This document shows positions 60,545-64,000 of a DNA stretch of 64,000 bases, piece by piece. Position numbers and translations under genes: made by a program. Under the pieces are notes generated by a model that made no database searches, was not told where the DNA came from, and saw only the letters and a program-made list of their open reading frames with translations. The first letter of the stretch is position 1. Each line of letters begins with the position of its first letter. The stretch comes from Pseudomonas sp. ANT_J12 (GTDB lineage Bacteria; Pseudomonadota; Gammaproteobacteria; Pseudomonadales; Pseudomonadaceae), in assembly GCF_008370045.1 (NCBI RefSeq), contig NZ_VOBN01000008.1, positions 1 through 64,000 on the forward strand, written 5' to 3'.

Positions 60545-61738
60545 GTGAAAATCAGCAGGACGCAGGTCGTTCTCAATAGCCTATTGCGCCTTCTGCAGGT
60601 GCTCATGGGCTTGGCGGGCTGGATAGGCGCAGGGGTGATTCTGGGGCTGCACCTGCGCTCCGAGTTACAACCGTTTTTGTCGATGATCTTGGCGTCGGGG
60701 TTAGGTGTCGTTGCCTTGGTCGTGCATGAAGGCGGTCATTACCTGGGCGCCAGGTTGCATCACATGCCGGTGTTGATAATGCGAGTCGCCGCCGTGGAGG
60801 TTCAGGTAGGACGCCGGAGTTGGCAGATTCGCTGGTCGCCACAGCTCAAGGGTCGTCGACTCGGCGGCTACGTAATGGCGGCGACAAACTGTCAGCTTCC
60901 GCTGCGCCAGCAGATGCTGTGGTTTGTGCTGATGGGGCCCTTGGCCAATCTGCTCATGGGCCTGGCCTCAGCGGGATTGGGCTGGCTCACCGGTGGGCTA
61001 ATGTCAGCATTTTTCCTGGCGTTTGCCATGCTTAACCTGAGCATGGCATTGGCTAATCTGGTGCCAACCTCCCGCATTCTGCACAGCGACGGTATGCTCC
61101 TTATCGCCTGGTGGCTGCACCGCGACGACCAGCGTGCCGAATTGGCCGAGGTGCGCTTGCTGGCAATGTCAGTGGCAGGAGTAACCTGCGAGCAACTGCC
61201 GGAAACCGACATTGCACAGCTGTCCCAAGGCGCCATGCCTCAACCCTTGATTGCCATCGGCTACCGCCTTGGCGCCTTGCTGGACCGAGGCGATTTCCGG
61301 GCGGCGACGCAGCTGGAGCAGAATCTGGAGGCGGTGTTGCAGGAATATGCGCAGTCACTCAACGGCATGGGCACGCTGATCACTCTGTTGCGCGTTGAGT
61401 TCGCTTTCGTCCGCGCTTATCTAGAACAGGACGCGAGGCACCTGTGGGACGATTGGGCGAACAGCGACCTTGACTGGTTTAACCCTTGGCTGCGTCCACG
61501 CTGTGCGGCGCTGCGGGCGTTTTTGCAGGGAGACCTGCAACTGGGTGAACAATATTTGCAGCAGGCGCTATCAGCTGCGAACAACAGCGTGGTAGCTACG
61601 ACAAGCCGCAGCGAGGCACTTCTGGCGGACAGCCTGCGGGCATTACCGGCAGCGGTGCAAAGCAAGGATCTGGAGCCCGAGTGCGTGTCTTGTCCTGCGG
61701 CGAGGGGACTTGCCCCCTCGCCACAAAAACAGCGCTAG
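60545..61738 (+). CDS. M50-like membrane metalloprotease
   Basis: The 397-residue protein has two N-terminal helices, then HEGGH (61-65, the HExxH zinc site in ALVVHEGGHYLGAR), RRLGGYVMAA, two further helices (WFVLMGPLANLLMGLASAGL, FFLAFAMLNLSMALANLVPT) and SDG (181-183) in HSDGMLLIAWW. The latter resembles the third-ligand NPDG motif of site-2 proteases with Asn-Pro replaced. A soluble C-terminal region of about 200 residues is helical and repeat-like. The last 15 residues (CPAARGLAPSPQKQR) are encoded by a REP element. Substrate unknown. Confidence 0.8.
   Translation: MKISRTQVVLNSLLRLLQVLMGLAGWIGAGVILGLHLRSELQPFLSMILASGLGVVALVVHEGGHYLGARLHHMPVLIMRVAAVEVQVGRRSWQIRWSPQLKGRRLGGYVMAATNCQLPLRQQMLWFVLMGPLANLLMGLASAGLGWLTGGLMSAFFLAFAMLNLSMALANLVPTSRILHSDGMLLIAWWLHRDDQRAELAEVRLLAMSVAGVTCEQLPETDIAQLSQGAMPQPLIAIGYRLGALLDRGDFRAATQLEQNLEAVLQEYAQSLNGMGTLITLLRVEFAFVRAYLEQDARHLWDDWANSDLDWFNPWLRPRCAALRAFLQGDLQLGEQYLQQALSAANNSVVATTSRSEALLADSLRALPAAVQSKDLEPECVSCPAARGLAPSPQKQR
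61694..61728. repeat. REP element overlapping the 3' end of the M50-like gene
   Basis: TGCGGCGAGGGGACTTGCCC followed by CCTCGCCACAA is the same element class as at 52031. Here it lies inside the coding frame. Confidence 0.8.
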
Positions 61739-61741
61739 ACG

Positions 61742-62065
61742 CTATTCCGACGGCAATGCCCGCAACCGCCGCCCAAGCACATCCAGCACATCACACCCAT
61801 CGCGTAATGGAATGGCGCACAGCAGGGCAAAGTCGCTGAGGATGAAGGATTCACATTCGATTGAGCCGCGCATGGACAGGTTTTCCAGCGCTTGGGTTAC
61901 GGCGCGGATTCGGTAATTGGCGGCGTCATACAAAACATCGAGCGGCGCGTGGGTGTCGACGAACAGGGTGGGCATGTCGTCGCAGTTGCTGGTAAGCGCC
62001 ATGAAGCGGCTTTCGGGGTGGGGAGTTGGTTTTTTGTAAGGTGGATCAGGATGTAGTGTTGGCAT
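61742..62065 (-). CDS. small conserved Pseudomonas-type protein, paralogue of 4549-4820
   Basis: A 107-residue protein with a proline-rich N-terminus (PTLHPDPPYKKPTPHPESRF) and a core TLFVDTHAPLDVLYDAANYR, then IRAVTQALENLS and IPLRDGCDVLDVLGRRLRAL. The core matches the gene at 4549-4820, on the other side of the window. It converges on the M50-like gene with only 3 bp between the stops. Function unknown. Confidence 0.7.
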   Translation of the reverse strand: MPTLHPDPPYKKPTPHPESRFMALTSNCDDMPTLFVDTHAPLDVLYDAANYRIRAVTQALENLSMRGSIECESFILSDFALLCAIPLRDGCDVLDVLGRRLRALPSE

Positions 62066-62597
62066 TTTTAAGCTTCCGATGAGAAATGGAAGCTGCCATC
62101 AGCCTTCCTACAGGCTAGGGTGGCAGCTATACGCGGGGTAGGAATACCGAGCATCGGAAAACTCGACCACGCCGAAACGTGCCCGCGCATAGCCGCCGCG
62201 ACGGATATTACGGGCGCACATGGCGGGCCGCAAATCTGACTTCGATTGCTAACGCATTACCGATGCTACTAAAGGGTTCCTACGCCCTGCCGCTGAATAT
62301 GCAGCGAGCACCAAAGCCTATCGATTGAATCCACCGCGTACCAGTTCACCAAAACCGCCACAATTTGAAGGAAATTTCCGAAGACCTTGCCCGGAAATTT
62401 CGCTCGGAAGGAAGCAATGTGGTGAAAGTATTCACTGAAGCTGGGCCTCGTTTATTCAGCCGCTGAGGGACCGATTTCGGCCAATCGCAGACGTCGAGCG
62501 TCGTCGGGAACCAAGTCAAAAACATAGGAGGTGCCCGCACCGCGAACGAAGCCACCTCAGCAAGTAGCTCCAATACGGCCGGAGAAGAGAAGCGGAA
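62066..62597. other. about 530 bp without an intact gene
   Basis: It holds an imperfect inverted repeat near 62089-62128 (AGCTGCCATCAGCC with GGCTAGGGTGGCAGCT) and the 33-bp block at 62359-62391. The block starts a protein-like tail (HNLKEISEDLARKFRSEGSN) that ends at a TGA near 62463. This looks like debris of a small gene. Confidence 0.45.
62359..62391. repeat. 33-bp sequence shared with 54862-54894
   Basis: Two mismatches to the other copy. See the entry at 54862. Confidence 0.6.
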
Positions 62598-63002
62598 TCA
62601 ATCGATAACGGGGCGCGGATCGAATGCCAGCACCGCAGGAGTGCTTGCGGCACTTTGCAAGGCCGCCTGGAAATGTTCTTGATCGCCTCTGTCGTTGAGG
62701 ATATTGAAGAACAGCGACGTGCCGAATGAAATAGATGTGACAGGGATAACCCTTCGCTCTCCGGCGGCCAACGTTAGCTGCTCGGCGAGCAATACCTTTT
62801 CATTTCTTCGTTGGGTAACCACTTGCGACATTGAAATGGGAAAGGCTCCCGTGTTTTGAACAACGACACTCTCACCGCTTGGGCCCAAACGCCACAGCAA
62901 ATTGCTAGCGGTTTCTGCGGTATTGGAATTGGCCAGTGCCGTGTTGACTAGCAGAAAAACAAACAACCCCATAAGCCAAACTTTAAATTTACACATTTTC
63001 AT
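62598..63002 (-). CDS. short exported protein resembling the second domain of a fimbrial chaperone
   Basis: A 134-residue precursor with a signal peptide (CKFKVWLMGLFVFLLVNTAL, then ANS). The mature part has NLLWRLGPSGESVVVQNTGA, FPISMSQVV, a LTLAAGERRVIPV strand and LFFNILNDRGDQEHFQ. This is the pattern of the C-terminal Ig domain of PapD-type periplasmic chaperones. The N-terminal domain with the Arg/Lys donor cleft is absent. It follows the fimbrial adhesin gene by 35 bp. It may be a specialised small chaperone or a reduced copy. The region is low in GC. Confidence 0.6.
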   Translation of the reverse strand: MKMCKFKVWLMGLFVFLLVNTALANSNTAETASNLLWRLGPSGESVVVQNTGAFPISMSQVVTQRRNEKVLLAEQLTLAAGERRVIPVTSISFGTSLFFNILNDRGDQEHFQAALQSAASTPAVLAFDPRPVID

Positions 63003-63037
63003 TATCCAATGATATTAAACTTAAGCAAGACCGCTAC

Positions 63038-64000
63038 TTATTCAATACTCGTGACAAAGGTTAGGTTTGTGTTGATGTTACCACCAGAAAGTGCTTGATC
63101 TGGGTTTCGTTGTAGATCCGCGATAAAACCATATTTCAAACCGGTGGGACTGATCGTCGACGAACCATTGCTCGATAACTTGTAGCTCCTGGATAGATTA
63201 ATCGGTGTTCCTTTGCCATCCTTCAATGCTATCTGAAGTCCTTTAGCGCAGTTGGCACATGACTTATTTAATAGTGCTGAACCGTCAGCACGAATATCGT
63301 CAGATACAAAGCTTAAGGAAACCGAATCATTAAAGCGCTTGGTGTCAGCCTGATTGGTGCATCCCGAGAACTCAATATCAAACGGCTCTGACGCGTTCGC
63401 CTCCGAAACTTCGCCAAAGTTGACCAAGATATCTGTGTTTACCAGGGAGCAGGTGGTAATAATGGCAGGCCCCTCATCGCCAGCGTGTAACAATACATGA
63501 AGGTAAGGGTTCGTCGGGGTTGTAGTCCCCCTATACCAACCTAAATAAAGAGTGTTCAGCTTAGGTCCCAGTTTGTAATTGCCAGGCGCGGAAAGTTGAT
63601 ATTGATTTCGAACAAAATTTTTCCGTATATATCCAGATTGCGGAAACGGCTGATCAATTCTAATCACTGTCGTCATAGACCCGAATGGAGCATCTACCCG
63701 ACAGTAAGAAGGCGACACATCAAGATAGATGCCACTGATCGTCGACGTACAATAAGGGTCGCTAATACCTCCAGGACCGTAATATCCAACATAGGCCGCA
63801 CTCCCATACGGCGCGCCTGGTACATTGTCACAATTGCTAACAGTCCAACCATATTCGAAGTAACCCACCACCTCGTGGAGCTTCGCGGACGCGAAATCAC
63901 CGGTCATGACACTACGCGAATATAGATTATCAAAATAACATGCTGGAGATGCGCCGGCAGCACGCGCGCCCGCAGAATAATAAAACATGAGAAAAAAGAT
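63038..64000 (-). CDS. fimbrial tip adhesin / minor pilin, 5' end outside the window
   Basis: At least 320 residues. The visible start is the end of a signal peptide (IFFLMFYYSAGARAAG, running off the right edge). An N-terminal lectin-like part has disulfide-type cysteines (ACYFDNL, SNCDNVPG, DPYCTS, PSYCRVD). The C-terminal part is a type-1 pilin domain (TTCSLVNTDILVNFGEVSEA, FDIEFSGCTNQ, LKYGFIADLQRN, and final NTNLTFVTSIE strand used for donor-strand exchange). This two-domain plan is that of FimH-like tip adhesins. It is followed by the chaperone-like gene, so the window ends inside the distal part of a chaperone-usher operon. GC content is clearly below average, a sign of transfer. Confidence 0.75.
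   Translation of the reverse strand: MFFLMFYYSAGARAAGASPACYFDNLYSRSVMTGDFASAKLHEVVGYFEYGWTVSNCDNVPGAPYGSAAYVGYYGPGGISDPYCTSTISGIYLDVSPSYCRVDAPFGSMTTVIRIDQPFPQSGYIRKNFVRNQYQLSAPGNYKLGPKLNTLYLGWYRGTTTPTNPYLHVLLHAGDEGPAIITTCSLVNTDILVNFGEVSEANASEPFDIEFSGCTNQADTKRFNDSVSLSFVSDDIRADGSALLNKSCANCAKGLQIALKDGKGTPINLSRSYKLSSNGSSTISPTGLKYGFIADLQRNPDQALSGGNINTNLTFVTSIE

Noticed and set aside
1..64000. tRNA, rRNA, prophage or secretion-system clusters
   Set aside because: I looked for cloverleaf-like ends, integrases and structural gene runs on both strands and saw none.

Overview
The window reads as a chromosomal segment of a fluorescens-group Pseudomonas. This rests on high GC with strong third-position bias, abundant Pseudomonas REP/REPIN repeats (core GTAGGAGCGAGGCTTGCCCGCGA and GTGGCGAGGGGGCTTGCCCC types), a close match to the P. 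fluorescens D-galactose dehydrogenase, a PunR/PunC pair, ProP, an Aer-type receptor and several Pseudomonas-type small proteins. No rRNA, tRNA or CRISPR array was recognised. All calls come from reading the sequence; no database search was run.

Layout. 1-5 kb is a low-GC, disturbed zone. It holds gene debris (a possible 3' end of an unknown gene and an isochorismatase-fold fragment), an AT-rich DUF6119/TIGR04141-type gene, and a complete IS1182-family element (2644-4299) with a GGCC target duplication, inserted in the centre of a palindrome. 4.5-7.3 kb carries small accessory genes, including one frameshifted by an 8-bp tandem duplication and a secreted protein made of ten 13-residue repeats. 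7.3-14.7 kb has a CHASE4-PAS-GGDEF-EAL protein, the divergent punC/punR pair, a truncated SMR efflux gene, a LysR/RidA-like pair with a clean palindromic operator, and a membrane protein. 15.5-18.1 kb is a cystathionine beta-synthase / gamma-lyase operon (reverse transsulfuration). 18.1-19.6 kb is REPIN-rich and contains a 116-bp segmental duplication around a small membrane protein.

19.6-29.2 kb holds an ABC exporter, an FAD oxidoreductase, a VOC protein, a haloperoxidase-like hydrolase, galactose dehydrogenase, a bestrophin-like channel and ProP. 29.2-30.1 kb is a rearrangement scar: a Cys-rich repeat protein lies between the intact proP end and a second copy of the proP tail fused to a diguanylate cyclase tail. 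30.1-44 kb carries a GAF-GAF-GGDEF-EAL protein, TrmK, a secreted nuclease, a large uncharacterised membrane protein, an Aer-like receptor, a second RidA-like protein with a GlxA-type regulator, an orphan isochorismate-lyase/chorismate-mutase-like gene and a hexuronate-type MFS transporter. 44-53 kb encodes several exported proteins, a bile-acid-symporter-type carrier, an operon coupling a haem-oxygenase-like diiron protein to a methyltransferase, a GST and a cytochrome c.

53-60.5 kb contains an outer-membrane protein gene killed by two stop codons, a GNAT enzyme, a lysine-rich protein, and a block of NAD(P)-binding reductases and SnoaL-like proteins organised around two divergent HxlR regulators with visible operator candidates; one reductase has an in-frame amber codon. 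60.5-64 kb has an M50-like membrane metalloprotease whose C-terminus is encoded by a REP element, a paralogue of the small gene near 4.6 kb, and the distal end of a low-GC chaperone-usher fimbrial operon running off the right edge.

Functional themes are c-di-GMP turnover (two bifunctional proteins plus a remnant), sulfur amino-acid interconversion, reactive-carbonyl/imine or redox housekeeping, surface and secreted repeat proteins, and many traces of gene loss and repeat-driven rearrangement.
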